A program made the position numbers and the translations under genes. Under the pieces are notes generated by a model. That model did not search any database. It was not told where the DNA came from and was given only the letters and a program-made list of their open reading frames with translations. This document shows positions 1 to 8,840 of a DNA stretch of 64,000 nucleotides, one piece after another. Origin of the DNA: Verrucomicrobiota bacterium (GTDB lineage Bacteria > Verrucomicrobiota > Verrucomicrobiia > Limisphaerales > JAEYXS01). The stretch covers positions 1 to 64,000 of the forward strand of contig JAEYXS010000051.1 of assembly GCA_023431185.1 (NCBI GenBank). The letters run 5' to 3'. Every line of letters starts with the position of its first letter. The stretch's first letter is position 1.

Positions 1-195
1 TAAACGCAGATGGGGAACAAAGAAAAAGTCCGCTGTCTATGGTTATGGGAGTCCATTGATGGTTAAGGGAAGTGGCTGGCGGGGGTTTGGTGCGGGAGGT
101 GTGGACTGGTGGCTAGAGTGCCGCAGAACAGGACGCTATCGCGGAGTGTCACACGGAACAAACTGGATGGGAGGTCACTTTGGGGGAATGTTAAA
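1..195. other. Intergenic, no gene seen
   Basis: I see no reading frame with family resemblance here and no convincing promoter or hairpin. It is the outer part of a 305-base gene-free stretch at the window edge; the rest of that stretch holds the word-like repeat at 196-272. Confidence 0.5.
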
Positions 196-272
196 TTTTA
201 AGTGTTAAGTTCTCAATTGGGAAACATCCAACATCGAACATCGAACGCCCAACTTCCAGCATCGAAAGGAAT
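196..272. repeat. Composite word-like dispersed repeat (copy A)
   Basis: Two halves are visible. The left half (196-223) matches the repeat at 14864-14891 at 23 of 28 positions, with shared words AGTGTT, AGTT and GGGAA. The right half (225-272) is built of near-repeated words CATCCAA, CATCGAA, CATCGAA, CCCAA and CAGCATCGAAAGG. Similar words recur at 34536-34552, 36341-36356 and 37219-37259. It lies just downstream of the release-factor-like gene. I recognise the style from other environmental bacterial genomes but know no assigned function. Confidence 0.6.
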
Positions 273-305
273 AGGTTAGAGCCTTTTTACGTCGGCTGCT
301 ACGGA

Positions 306-719
306 TCAGTCGTCGGAGGTTTGTCGGCGCGAGCTCTTCTTGGAGGAGTTGTGGGCTTTGTCGGCGAGGATGCGGTTTTTGGCAGCACGGCTGCGACCGC
401 GTTTTTGCCGGCGAAGTTTCTCGATGCGGGAGCGTTCGGCAGCGGCCTTGGCTTGCTGCTGGGCCGCGAGTTTGTCGAGGAGGAGTTTGCGAGCAAGGAA
501 ACGGTTCATGCCCTGCTGGCGGGTGTCTTGGCACTTCACTTGGATGCCGGTGGGGCGGTGGAGGAGCATGACGCAGGTGGCGACCTTGTTGACGTTTTGG
601 CCGCCGTGGCCGCCGGAACGGACGAAGGATTCCTCGATGTCCGCTTCCTGGATGCCCAAGGCGGTCATGCGCCGGGTCAACTGGTCTTCCTTCTCTGGAC
701 TGACGGGGAACGTGCTCAT
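306..719 (-). CDS. Peptide chain release factor-like protein (ribosome rescue type)
   Basis: This 137-residue protein carries one RF-1 catalytic domain. The GGQ motif is at residues 39-41 in the context SGGHGGQNVNK, the signature that triggers hydrolysis of peptidyl-tRNA in the ribosome. The codon-recognition domains of RF1/RF2 are absent, so it cannot be a normal stop-codon reader. The C-terminus (about residues 90-137) is very basic, with KLRRQKRGRSR and SSKKSSRR stretches. In ArfB/YaeJ such a tail occupies the empty mRNA channel. From memory the wording around GGQ also resembles mitochondrial MTRFR (C12orf65). It probably rescues stalled ribosomes. ATG start at 719; no operon partner. Confidence 0.85.
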   Translation of the reverse strand: MSTFPVSPEKEDQLTRRMTALGIQEADIEESFVRSGGHGGQNVNKVATCVMLLHRPTGIQVKCQDTRQQGMNRFLARKLLLDKLAAQQQAKAAAERSRIEKLRRQKRGRSRAAKNRILADKAHNSSKKSSRRQTSDD

Positions 720-873
720 GCTGGTAGGTTAGCGTAAGGAGGAATGCTTATCCACCTCGTTCAGGGGTGGCAGATGGTGAAAGTTCCAGATAGCAGGTGC
801 CAAAAGGTGGGGCTAAAAGTTTAATTATTCTCTGCTTGCCTAGGGCTGGCTGGCAATATGCTATAGGTCAAGC

Positions 874-1215
874 GTGAGAATTACCGTCCAACGCGGCTGT
901 CAGGGCATGACGCTGCTGGAGATCACCATCGTGGCCGGATTGCTGGCGATGCTGGCGGCCATCGCGATGGCGAGCATCTCGAAGCCGAGGGCCCGGGCGC
1001 AGTATGTGACTTGCAACGCCAACCTGCGGCAGCTCGAGAATGTGAAGCAGCAGTGGGCAGTGGAGCATCAAAAGGATGGCGGTGACACGCCGACGATGGC
1101 GGAGCTAAGGCCGTATTTCCGGTATGCCATCGCGTGTCCGGTCAACGGGACTTATGCCATCAATGTGCTGAGCAACAAGGCGACGTGCAGCATCCCGGGA
1201 CACACGCTGGATTAG
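874..1215 (+). CDS. Type II/IV pseudopilin-like protein, prepilin N-terminal methylation domain
   Basis: The protein has 113 residues. Residues 1-11 form a short basic leader ending in glycine, followed by MTLLEITIVAGLLAML. That is a prepilin peptidase site, with Glu at mature position +5 and a hydrophobic helix. Using GTG at 874 is supported because the next ATG (907) would remove the leader and the cleavage-site glycine. The globular part is short and has two cysteines near the C-terminal half (ACPVNG, ATCSIPG) that could form a disulfide. It lacks the DGH end of the longer pseudopilin at 8841. It stands alone, convergent with mtnP, so its partner secretion or pilus machinery is not evident. 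Confidence 0.85.
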   Translation: MRITVQRGCQGMTLLEITIVAGLLAMLAAIAMASISKPRARAQYVTCNANLRQLENVKQQWAVEHQKDGGDTPTMAELRPYFRYAIACPVNGTYAINVLSNKATCSIPGHTLD

Positions 1216-1228
1216 GCCGGAGTGAGGC

Positions 1229-2092
1229 TTAGAGATACTTCGCGAGGAGGGGTTGCAGTTCCTTCACGGTCTTTTTGGGCCACAGCATCTTATCGGTGAT
1301 GATGGCGCATTCCAGGGCACTGTGGCAGGACCAGGTAGGTTCGGCGGGGATCTGGGCGATGGCCTTGGCCAAGATCGACTTGGCTTGCGCGGCGTTGCGG
1401 TGGAGGTATTCGATGACCATTTCGAGGGTGACGTGGGCTTCGTCGGTCTTCCAGCAGTCGTAGTCGGTGACCATGGCCATGGTAGCGTAGGCGATCTCGG
1501 CCTCGCGCGCGCACTTGGCTTCACCGAGATTGGTCATGCCGATGACGTCGTAGCCGAGCTTGTGGTTCGTAAGCGATTCGGCGCGGGTGCTGAAGGCGGG
1601 GCCTTCCATGTTCACATAGGTGCCGCCATTATGGGCGCGGGCTTTGCAAGACTTCGAGGTCTTATAAAGGATCTGGCGAAGTTCCTCGCAGATAGGATCG
1701 GCGAACGCGATGTGAGCGACGATGCCGCGACCGAAGAAGGTGTGATTGAGCGACTGCTTGGTGCGGTCGAGGAATTGGTCGATGAGCACGATGTCGCACG
1801 GTTTGTATTTCGCCTGCAAGGAGCCGACGGCGCTGACGCTGATGATCCAGTGCACACCGAGCTTTTTCATGGCCCAGATATTGGCGCGATGGTTCAGCTC
1901 GGTGGGCAGGATGCGATGGCCGCGGGCATGGCGGGGAAGAAAGACAACTTCGCGCCCGGCGAGAGAGCCGGTGAGAAATTCATCGGAAGGATTGCCGAAG
2001 GGCGTCTTCACCTTCACCCACTTCTGATTGGTGAAGCCCTCGATGTGATAGAGGCCGCTGCCGCCGATGATGCCGATGCGATTGGTTGCCAT
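1229..2092 (-). CDS. mtnP: S-methyl-5'-thioadenosine phosphorylase
   Basis: This 287-residue member of the PNP/MTAP nucleoside phosphorylase family cleaves methylthioadenosine, the by-product of polyamine synthesis, to adenine and methylthioribose-1-phosphate in the cytosol. Visible motifs are the phosphate loop GIIGGSGLY (residues 7-15), PRHARGHR (phosphate/ribose contacts), MEGPAFSTRAES, and MTNLGEAKCAREAE followed by VTDYDCW. The Asp-x-Asp in the last favours adenine (6-amino) substrates. Length matches the family. ATG at 2092. It lies 28 bases downstream of the glmS stop on the same strand, so the two may be co-transcribed. No other methionine-salvage gene is nearby. Confidence 0.95.
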   Translation of the reverse strand: MATNRIGIIGGSGLYHIEGFTNQKWVKVKTPFGNPSDEFLTGSLAGREVVFLPRHARGHRILPTELNHRANIWAMKKLGVHWIISVSAVGSLQAKYKPCDIVLIDQFLDRTKQSLNHTFFGRGIVAHIAFADPICEELRQILYKTSKSCKARAHNGGTYVNMEGPAFSTRAESLTNHKLGYDVIGMTNLGEAKCAREAEIAYATMAMVTDYDCWKTDEAHVTLEMVIEYLHRNAAQAKSILAKAIAQIPAEPTWSCHSALECAIITDKMLWPKKTVKELQPLLAKYL

Positions 2093-2120
2093 GGTCGTAA
2101 AGTTGGTGGAAAGGGAATGG

Positions 2121-3977
2121 TTATTCGACCGTCACGCTCTTCGCCAGATTGCGCGGTTTGTCCACATCGCAACCGCGGGCGACGGCGATATGGTAGGAGA
2201 GCAGTTGTAGCGGGATGGCCGCGAGCAACGGGAAGATGGGCTCCAGCGTGGCCGGGATGTAGATGACGTCCTCCACGTTTTCGCGGATGGTGGAATTGCC
2301 TTCCGTGGCCAAAGCGATGATGGGGCCTTTGCGGGCCTTGATCTCTTGCAGGTTGCCGTAGGTCTTCTCATAGAGACCGTCCGTGGGGATGATGAAGACA
2401 GTCGGCGTGCGATCGTCGATCATCGCGATGGGGCCGTGCTTCATCTCGGCGGCAGGGTAGCCCTCGGCGTGGATGTAGGAGATCTCCTTGAGCTTCAAGG
2501 CACCTTCGAGGGCGACGGGGAAGGTGTACTGGCGGCCGAGGAAGAAGAAGTCTTCCACCTGGGAATACTTGAGGGCGATCTGCTTGATGCGTTCGTTCTG
2601 CGCCAGCAGGGATTCGATCTGCTTGGGCACTGCTTCCAGCGCCTTGATGATCTGCTGGCCACGACCATGGGAGAGCATGCGCAGGCGGCCCATGTAGAGC
2701 GCGAGCAACGTGAGCACGGTGACTTGCGAGGTGAAGGCTTTGGTGGAAGCCACGCCGATCTCCGGTCCCGCATGCAGGTAGATGCCGCCATCCGCTTCGC
2801 GGGCGATGGTGCTGCCGACGACATTGCAGATGCTCAAGACTTTGTGGCCGCGGCGACGGGCTTCGCGCAAGCAGGCCAAGGTATCGGCCGTCTCACCAGA
2901 CTGAGTTATGACAAGGACGAGCGTGTGCTTCTCGATGGGGGCATTGCGATAACGGAACTCGCTGGCGTATTCCACCTCGGTGGGGAGATGAGCGAATTCC
3001 TCAAAGAGATATTCACCCACGAGCGCAGCGTGCCAGCTCGTGCCGCAGGCGGCGATGACGACACGATCCACGGCACGCAATTCCGCGCTGGTCATGTTCA
3101 GGCCGCCGAATTTGGCCATGGCCTCATCATGGTCGATACGGCCGCGCATGGCGTTCTCCACGGTGCGCGGCTGCTCGAAGATCTCCTTGAGCATGAAGTG
3201 CGCGTACTCACCGCGTTCGACGGCCGCAGCGCTGAACTCGATCTGGCTGATCTGGACCTGGGCGGTATCGGTGCCGAGATTGATGACGTGGAAATTATCC
3301 TTGTCCAGCGTCACCACATCGTAGTCGTTCAGGTAAACGACCTTTTGCGTGTGGGCGACGATGGCGCTGGAATCACTGGCGAGGAAGTTCTCACCTTCAC
3401 CCACGCCGATGATGAGCGGAGAGCCGCGCCGGGCGCCGACGATGACGCCGGGTTCATCTTTGCAAACGACCGCGATGCCGTAGGTGCCGATGACTTCGCG
3501 CAGGGCATTGGCCACGGCTTTGGCGAGGCGGGAGCCTTTGGCGGGCTCGTCCTTCAGCTTCTCGTAATGCTCGCCGACCAGATGGGCGAGCACTTCGGTG
3601 TCTGTGGAGGAGTGAAAGGTGTGGCCGGCCTTGACGAAACGTGCTTTGAGACGTTCGTAATTCTCGATGACGCCATTGTGGACCAGGGCGATGCGGCCGG
3701 ATTCATCGAGATGCGGGTGGGAGTTCTCATCGCAGGGTGCGCCGTGGGTGGCCCAGCGGGTATGGCCGACGCCGGTGCTGCCATCGAGCGGTTCTAGGTC
3801 GATGAGACGGGCCAGACCTTCGTCGATCTTGCCCTTTTTCTTGCGTGTGGCGAGCTGGCCTTCCTGAAAGAGGACGATACCCGCGCTGTCATAGCCGCGA
3901 TATTCGAGGCGGCGCAGCCCCTCGAGCAAAATAGGGGTGGCCGCCTGATTTCCAACGTATCCAATGATGCCGCACAT
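2121..3977 (-). CDS. glmS: Glutamine--fructose-6-phosphate aminotransferase (isomerizing)
   Basis: This 618-residue enzyme makes glucosamine-6-phosphate from fructose-6-phosphate and glutamine, the first step toward UDP-GlcNAc for cell-wall sugars. The start is fixed by chemistry: the N-terminal cysteine nucleophile must follow the initiator Met, and MCGIIGYVG begins exactly at 3977, although the frame stays open further upstream to 4268. Residues 1 to about 220 are the class II glutaminase domain; the rest holds two SIS sugar-isomerase domains (VVIAACGTSWHA, LVITQSGETADT) and ends in the typical PRNLAKSVTVE. It is divergent from glgC across 109 bases. Confidence 0.97.
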   Translation of the reverse strand: MCGIIGYVGNQAATPILLEGLRRLEYRGYDSAGIVLFQEGQLATRKKKGKIDEGLARLIDLEPLDGSTGVGHTRWATHGAPCDENSHPHLDESGRIALVHNGVIENYERLKARFVKAGHTFHSSTDTEVLAHLVGEHYEKLKDEPAKGSRLAKAVANALREVIGTYGIAVVCKDEPGVIVGARRGSPLIIGVGEGENFLASDSSAIVAHTQKVVYLNDYDVVTLDKDNFHVINLGTDTAQVQISQIEFSAAAVERGEYAHFMLKEIFEQPRTVENAMRGRIDHDEAMAKFGGLNMTSAELRAVDRVVIAACGTSWHAALVGEYLFEEFAHLPTEVEYASEFRYRNAPIEKHTLVLVITQSGETADTLACLREARRRGHKVLSICNVVGSTIAREADGGIYLHAGPEIGVASTKAFTSQVTVLTLLALYMGRLRMLSHGRGQQIIKALEAVPKQIESLLAQNERIKQIALKYSQVEDFFFLGRQYTFPVALEGALKLKEISYIHAEGYPAAEMKHGPIAMIDDRTPTVFIIPTDGLYEKTYGNLQEIKARKGPIIALATEGNSTIRENVEDVIYIPATLEPIFPLLAAIPLQLLSYHIAVARGCDVDKPRNLAKSVTVE

Positions 3978-4086
3978 GTTACGAAAAGCCGTGGACAACC
4001 GATGCAAAGCGAATCTCGTTGCCCTCACTGCTGGCGGCAGGTTATAGAGGGTGGCAAACGAACCGCAAGCAAAGGATTCTGATACT

Positions 4087-5394
4087 ATGCCCACAGGCCA
4101 ACCTACCATTGCCAACCCTGCGAACGTCCTCGCCATCATCATGGGTGGCGGCCAGGGCACCCGGCTGTTTCCGCTGACCAAGGAACGTGCCAAACCGGCC
4201 GTGCCGCTGGCGGGCAAATACCGGCTGGTGGACATCCCCATCTCGAACTGTATCAACGCCGGGGTCAAAAAGATCTATCTGCTCACGCAGTTCAATTCCG
4301 CCTCGCTGCACCGGCATATCGCGCAATCTTACAAGTTCGACCACTTTTCCGGAGGCTTTGTGGAGTTGCTGGCGGCGGAACAGACGTTCACGGACACGAC
4401 ATGGTATCAAGGCACGGCAGACGCGGTGCGAAAGAACCTGATGCATTTCCGCAATCATGCTTTTGATTATGCCCTGATTCTCAGTGGTGATCAGCTATAC
4501 CGGATGGATTACACGCAGATCCTCAACCAGCATGCCGCCAGCGGTGCCGAACTGACCATTGCCACCATCCCGGTCCCCCGCTCGGAAGCCTCCGCACTGG
4601 GCATCATGCAGATCAACGAGGAACGCCGCATCACCCGCTTCGTGGAGAAGCCGAAGGAGAAGGAAGTGCAGGATTCGCTGGTGCTGGAGAAGGAATGGTA
4701 TCCGAAGCTGGGCATCGAGGGAGACGGGGAACTGTTCCTCGCCTCCATGGGCATCTATGTGTTCAACCGCGATGTGATGCTGAAACTGCTGGAGAATGAC
4801 CTTACGGACTTCGGCAAGCATATCATCCCGGGGGCCATCAAGACGCACAAGGTGTTCTCGTATGTGTTCCAAGGGTATTGGGAGGACATCGGTACGATCC
4901 GGTCGTTTTTCAACGCGAACATTGATCTGACGGCAGAGCTTCCGCGGTTCAATTTCTTCGACATGAAGGCGCCAATCTTCACGCGCCCGCGGTTTCTGCC
5001 GGCGACCAAGATCAATGGGGCGGAAGTGAGCCACTGCATCATCTCGGACGGCTGCATCCTGAACTACGCAACGCTCAGCCACACTTTGGTGGGCATCCGC
5101 AGCACGGTGGGAGCAGGCACGCGGATCCACCGTTGTATCCTGCTGGGCGCTGACTACTACGAATCAATGGAATCCATCCAGCAGAATGCCGCCAAGGGCA
5201 ATCCGCCGGTGGGCATCGGCAAGAACTGCCGGATCGAGAATGCGATCATCGACAAGAACGCACGCATCGGAGACAACGTAGTCATCACGCCCCAAGGCAA
5301 GGATGATAACGTGGATAATCCGATGTATTACATCCGTGATGGCATCGTGATCATCCCGAAGAACGGAGTGGTGCCGAACGGGACGGTGATCTGA
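4087..5394 (+). CDS. glgC: Glucose-1-phosphate adenylyltransferase
   Basis: The enzyme forms ADP-glucose for glycogen synthesis. The protein (435 residues) has the nucleotide-binding signature GGGQGTRLFPLTKERAKPAV near its start, then KYRLVDIPISNC, SGDQLYRMDY, FVEKPKEKEV and GYWEDIGTIRSFF. A C-terminal left-handed beta-helix follows, with the ISDGC and IGIRST-like hexapeptide pattern. ATG 4087 is preferred over GTG 4051 because an AAAGGA ribosome-binding site lies at 4071-4076. The 12 extra residues from GTG would precede the conserved core and look unconserved. The gene is divergent from glmS, so the shared 109-base spacer carries both promoters. A strong terminator follows. Confidence 0.95.
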   Translation: MPTGQPTIANPANVLAIIMGGGQGTRLFPLTKERAKPAVPLAGKYRLVDIPISNCINAGVKKIYLLTQFNSASLHRHIAQSYKFDHFSGGFVELLAAEQTFTDTTWYQGTADAVRKNLMHFRNHAFDYALILSGDQLYRMDYTQILNQHAASGAELTIATIPVPRSEASALGIMQINEERRITRFVEKPKEKEVQDSLVLEKEWYPKLGIEGDGELFLASMGIYVFNRDVMLKLLENDLTDFGKHIIPGAIKTHKVFSYVFQGYWEDIGTIRSFFNANIDLTAELPRFNFFDMKAPIFTRPRFLPATKINGAEVSHCIISDGCILNYATLSHTLVGIRSTVGAGTRIHRCILLGADYYESMESIQQNAAKGNPPVGIGKNCRIENAIIDKNARIGDNVVITPQGKDDNVDNPMYYIRDGIVIIPKNGVVPNGTVI

Positions 5395-5421
5395 GCCGCA
5401 ACGAAAACCAATTCACTGTGG

Positions 5422-5456
5422 CAGCCGCCGGCTCGCCCGGCGGCTGTTGGCTTTTT
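5422..5456. terminator. Intrinsic terminator after glgC, convergent
   Basis: A perfect 10-bp GC-rich stem (5422-5431 with 5437-5446, arms CAGCCGCCGG / CCGGCGGCTG, 5-nt loop) is followed by TTGG and a T-run at 5452-5456. It separates glgC from the convergent membrane-protein gene, whose stop codon sits in the T-run. Confidence 0.85.
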
Positions 5457-5877
5457 ACTTCACCACTTTGGTGTGTGGCGGCGCAGGAGATTCTTGCCCG
5501 AAACGGCCGGCGAAAAGAGGGATGTATTGCAGCACCCCGAACATCCCGGCGGCGAACAGCAAGTTTTTGTGTTCACCGCCCAGTATGATGCCGATGATGC
5601 CGCAGCCTTCTGCCAGGGCCATGCCCATGACGAAGATGATCAAAGCTTTCGACGGATCATCGATGCGAGGCAGGATGGCCCAGCGGTTGACGATGCTGAA
5701 AAGCAGCGGCGGCAAACCCGCGATCAGCCCGAGCGGGAAACTGAAGGATGAACTGGAGCTTTGCGAGGAAGACTGGCCCATGATCAGATAGATCAAGGGC
5801 AGGCCCGTCAGGATGGCGATCCACAGAATCCAGAAAACCGCGGTCTTGGGTGGCGGTTGATGGCCGGGTGTGCTCAT
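5455..5877 (-). CDS. Small membrane protein, unknown
   Basis: The 140-residue protein has about four hydrophobic segments (starting near residues 14, 50, 85 and 110) and a serine-rich loop (QSSSQSSSSS) between the first two. I do not recognise a family. ATG 5877 (MSTPGHQPPP) is preferred; an in-frame start at 5949 would overlap the end of the upstream hydrolase gene. The spacing of 37 bases to that gene on the same strand suggests co-transcription. Confidence 0.6.
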   Translation of the reverse strand: MSTPGHQPPPKTAVFWILWIAILTGLPLIYLIMGQSSSQSSSSSFSFPLGLIAGLPPLLFSIVNRWAILPRIDDPSKALIIFVMGMALAEGCGIIGIILGGEHKNLLFAAGMFGVLQYIPLFAGRFGQESPAPPHTKVVK

Positions 5878-5914
5878 AAGGATTGATGGAGTTGAGGATA
5901 GCAAGGCATGCCCT

Positions 5915-6889
5915 TCAATGGTAGTCCAAAATGAGCCGGCTTTTCCCAAGACCAGATTGATAGCTTATCCAGCGACAGACTTGGCCCATGACGGTCGGGG
6001 AAAAAAGCACGCTGATGTGGCCGTGAGGGACGCGCCAGATCTCAGGTTGCTGCCAGACCCGCCAGAGTTCCTCGATGGTTTCAGCGGGGGCGAAGAGGTC
6101 GTAGCGGGATTCCAGCAACAGCAGGCGGTCTGATGGCAGCAGGGGCTTTTGATTCACCAGATCGAAGGCTTCGACGCTAAGCTTTAGGTGTTCGAGTTTT
6201 TCCTTGAGCGGGAGGCAGAAGGGGAGTTCCCGCAGCGCCCGGTCCATGCGGTTGATGGGGGTGCCCAAAACCGCATAATGTAGGAGTGGTTCGTGACTCG
6301 CGAGGAGGCCGCTGAGCCAGCCGCCGAAGGAGAGGCCAAAGACGCCGATGCGCGGACAACCTTGGGCGTGGAGCCAGCGGATGAGCGTGCGGCAATCGGC
6401 GACGCTCTGGCGCGCCGAATCGAGAACCGCTCCCACATCATCACAAATAAAATTGCGTATGGCACCGGACTCCCACGGTTTACGGCTGCCATGATAGGGT
6501 AGCAAGAGGCTCAGCGCGGTGATGCCTTGCGCGGCGAGTCGGCGGCCCATCCAAGGGAAGAGGGTCTCGTAGTTCAGTTCGCCATTCCAGCCATGAAGCA
6601 GCAGGATGACGGGACGTTTGGTCCAATCCGTGCCAGAGCGATATATGCGTCCAGAGACGGTGTTGTTCCTGCTCCAAGGACAGGGCAGGGGCGAGGGGAA
6701 GGAAAAGTGATGTTCGCTTTCAAAATGGATTTCGGCGGGCGGAGCAACATTATCGTAGAAGAAATCCGGATGAGTGAGCAGACTGGCGACCCGGTCCGCT
6801 TCATTGGGTAAGGCGACGCCACGCTGGGGACTGCGCCGGGCCAGATAAATGGCCAGGCGGTCGAGAGCGTGACAGAGGGAGCGTCGCAC
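5915..6889 (-). CDS. Alpha/beta hydrolase family protein
   Basis: The 324-residue protein has an alpha/beta-hydrolase core. The oxyanion region is LLLHGWNG (about residues 97-103), the nucleophile elbow GLSFGG has Ser187, a likely acid is Asp263 (SRYDLFAP), and the histidine lies in VPHGH (288-290). The substrate cannot be told. The first 80 residues are a family-specific extension without a signal peptide, so it is probably cytosolic or membrane-associated. The start is GTG at 6889, with no ribosome-binding site visible. It is divergent from the FG-GAP gene and followed by a small membrane-protein gene on the same strand. Confidence 0.85.
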   Translation of the reverse strand: MRRSLCHALDRLAIYLARRSPQRGVALPNEADRVASLLTHPDFFYDNVAPPAEIHFESEHHFSFPSPLPCPWSRNNTVSGRIYRSGTDWTKRPVILLLHGWNGELNYETLFPWMGRRLAAQGITALSLLLPYHGSRKPWESGAIRNFICDDVGAVLDSARQSVADCRTLIRWLHAQGCPRIGVFGLSFGGWLSGLLASHEPLLHYAVLGTPINRMDRALRELPFCLPLKEKLEHLKLSVEAFDLVNQKPLLPSDRLLLLESRYDLFAPAETIEELWRVWQQPEIWRVPHGHISVLFSPTVMGQVCRWISYQSGLGKSRLILDYH

Positions 6890-6949
6890 GCGAGTGATGT
6901 AAGAGCTTCTCTAAGCGCGGGGCAATGCTATGTTTGCGTCAACACCAAG

Positions 6950-8170
6950 ATGCCACCTATGCGCGCATTCGCCCAACTGCTGCTGCCCTGCTTCCTTGTG
7001 ACCATCGTTGTTGAAGGACAGTCACAGGGTTTGACGGGCCAGCCGTGGGCGCGCCATGTGATTGATGCCTCCAGCACAGGGGCCGATGGAGTGAAACTGG
7101 CGGATGTGGACAAGGATGGATTGCCGGATGTGGTGACGGGTTGGGAGGAGGGCGGCACGGTGCGGGTGTATCGCAATCCCGGGCCCAAGGCGGCGAAGCA
7201 ACCCTGGCCAGCGGTGACTGTCGGCAAGGTGCCTGCGATCGAGGATGCCGTGCTGGTGGACCTGGATGGTGATGGGGCTATGGAGGTAGTGAGTTCGGCG
7301 GAGGGCAAGCAGCGTTCACTGCAAGTTCATTGGGCTGCCCAGCAAGGTTACTGGCAGGCGGAGGGCTGGCGCACTCAGGCGATACCTGCGGCAGCGGGCA
7401 AGATGATGTGGATGTTTGCCACCCCGGCGGATATTGACGGCAAGCAGGGAATTGATCTGTTCGCAGGCGGCAAGAACGAGGGCGCAGAATTGGGCTGGTG
7501 GGAGGTGCCTGCCAAGGCGCGTGAATTGAGGGATTGGCAATGGCATGCGTTACGGCCAGTCGGCTGGATCATGTCCATTGTGGCGACGGATATGGATGGG
7601 GACGGAGATTTGGATGTGCTGTTCACCGACCGGAAGGGCAAGCAGAGCGGGTGTTTTTGGCTGGAGCATCCGGGGAAGGACAAGGTGAACCAGTCATGGC
7701 GGGAGCATGCTGTTGGCGCATTGAAGCAGGAGGCGATGTTCTTGACCCAGGGTGATGTGGATGGGGATGGTTTGCGGGATGTGATTGTGGCGGTGAGACC
7801 GGCAGAAATGCTCTTGTGCCGGCGTCGGGACAAATCGGGCCAGCAATGGCAGCCGCGCAGCATTCCTTTGCCCGCCGGAGTTGGTCAGGCGAAGGGGATT
7901 GCGATGGGCGATATCAACGGCGACGGACGACCGGATCTGATCGGTTCTTGTGAGCATGCGGAGCCCCCGAAAGCGGGCGTGTTCTGGTTGGAAGCACCGA
8001 AGGATCCGTGGAAAGGGGAATGGACGCCGAGAGAATTGAGCGGTTCAGTGGGTGTGAAGTTCGATCTGGTGCAGTTGCTGGACTTGGATGGCGATGGCGA
8101 CCTGGATGTGTTGACCTGCGAGGAACGGCATAACTTGGGCGTCATCTGGTATGAGAATCCGTTGCGCTAA
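6950..8170 (+). CDS. Secreted FG-GAP/VCBS repeat protein
   Basis: The protein has 406 residues and a signal peptide at the N-terminus (MRAFAQLLLPCFLVTIVVEG). At least six calcium-binding blades of the integrin-like type follow, each with a DxDxDG core: DVDKDGLPDVV, DLDGDGAMEVV, DMDGDGDLDVL, DVDGDGLRDVI, DINGDGRPDLI and DLDGDGDLDVL. It is expected to fold as a beta-propeller outside the cytoplasm; such proteins in Verrucomicrobia and Planctomycetes are common but mostly of unknown role. ATG 6950 or 6959 both keep the signal peptide; frames further upstream would precede it. It stands alone, divergent from the hydrolase. Confidence 0.85.
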   Translation: MPPMRAFAQLLLPCFLVTIVVEGQSQGLTGQPWARHVIDASSTGADGVKLADVDKDGLPDVVTGWEEGGTVRVYRNPGPKAAKQPWPAVTVGKVPAIEDAVLVDLDGDGAMEVVSSAEGKQRSLQVHWAAQQGYWQAEGWRTQAIPAAAGKMMWMFATPADIDGKQGIDLFAGGKNEGAELGWWEVPAKARELRDWQWHALRPVGWIMSIVATDMDGDGDLDVLFTDRKGKQSGCFWLEHPGKDKVNQSWREHAVGALKQEAMFLTQGDVDGDGLRDVIVAVRPAEMLLCRRRDKSGQQWQPRSIPLPAGVGQAKGIAMGDINGDGRPDLIGSCEHAEPPKAGVFWLEAPKDPWKGEWTPRELSGSVGVKFDLVQLLDLDGDGDLDVLTCEERHNLGVIWYENPLR

Positions 8171-8208
8171 GAACTTTCCAAACGGCTGAAACAATATAGA
8201 CTGCAGCT

Positions 8209-8838
8209 GTGACCCAACGGCAAAAACGAGTGATCTTGATCGCGACCGGCGTCTTTGTGGCGATCTGGGTGGTGGCGATCACGGGATTCGTCATCGCGCA
8301 GAATGCGAAAGTGACGGTAGAGAAGGTGGCGTCCACTTTGCAGGAAACGGAGTTGGCCAGTTTTTCGGCGGAGGAACGGTCGCAGCAATTGAAGAAACTC
8401 GCGGCAATGCTTAACGCGCTGGGTTATGAAGACCGTCGGAAGGCCCGCATTGATGGGGAATGGAACCGGTTGTTCAAGGAGATGACGGATGCGGAGAAGA
8501 CGCAGTTTCTGGAGGACACGCTGCCCACGGGCTTCAAGCAGATGATGACGGCGTTCGAGCAAATGCCGGAGGACAAGCGCCAACGGGCAATCAGTGATGC
8601 GGTTAAGCGCATGAAGAAGGCGCGTGAGGAGCAGGTGGAATTTTCTACGCTTGATGGCGGGAAGGAACGGCCTGGGCTGCGTTCGGCGGAGCTGAGTCCC
8701 GAGTTGCAGGAGAAGGTGGTGAAGATGGGGTTGAACTCCTTCTACAAGGACAGTTCGGCGCAGACGAAGGCGGAACTGGCTCCGTTCATGGAGGAGTTGC
8801 AAAAGACGATGGAGAACGGGAGGTTGTTCCGGCGTTAA
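8209..8838 (+). CDS. Single-pass membrane protein, unknown, first gene of pseudopilin/ABC run
   Basis: The protein has 209 residues. Residues 1-6 are basic and 7-30 form one transmembrane helix. The remainder is charged and predicted mostly helical (for example QQLKKLAAMLNALGYEDRRK, VKRMKKAREEQ). No known domain is recognised. The start is GTG at 8209. Its stop is two bases before the pseudopilin start, so it is almost certainly co-translated with it and with the ABC transporter that follows. It could be an accessory subunit of that transporter or a regulator; this is inference from position only. Confidence 0.7.
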   Translation: MTQRQKRVILIATGVFVAIWVVAITGFVIAQNAKVTVEKVASTLQETELASFSAEERSQQLKKLAAMLNALGYEDRRKARIDGEWNRLFKEMTDAEKTQFLEDTLPTGFKQMMTAFEQMPEDKRQRAISDAVKRMKKAREEQVEFSTLDGGKERPGLRSAELSPELQEKVVKMGLNSFYKDSSAQTKAELAPFMEELQKTMENGRLFRR

Positions 8839-8840
8839 GC

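Noticed and set aside
2346..3797. Long open frame opposite glmS
   Set aside because: Antisense shadow in GC-rich coding sequence, with no recognisable motif. Similar long shadows lie opposite infB (48968-50761) and the first hybrid kinase (39512-41770).
3978..4086. glmS ribozyme/riboswitch upstream of glmS
   Set aside because: The spacer is only 109 bases, shared with glgC, and I see none of the pseudoknot core. Such ribozymes are typical of Firmicutes.
3978..4268. Upstream extension of glmS by 97 codons
   Set aside because: The N-terminal Cys of the glutaminase must follow the initiator Met (MCGIIG at 3977). The extension also runs over the divergent glgC start.
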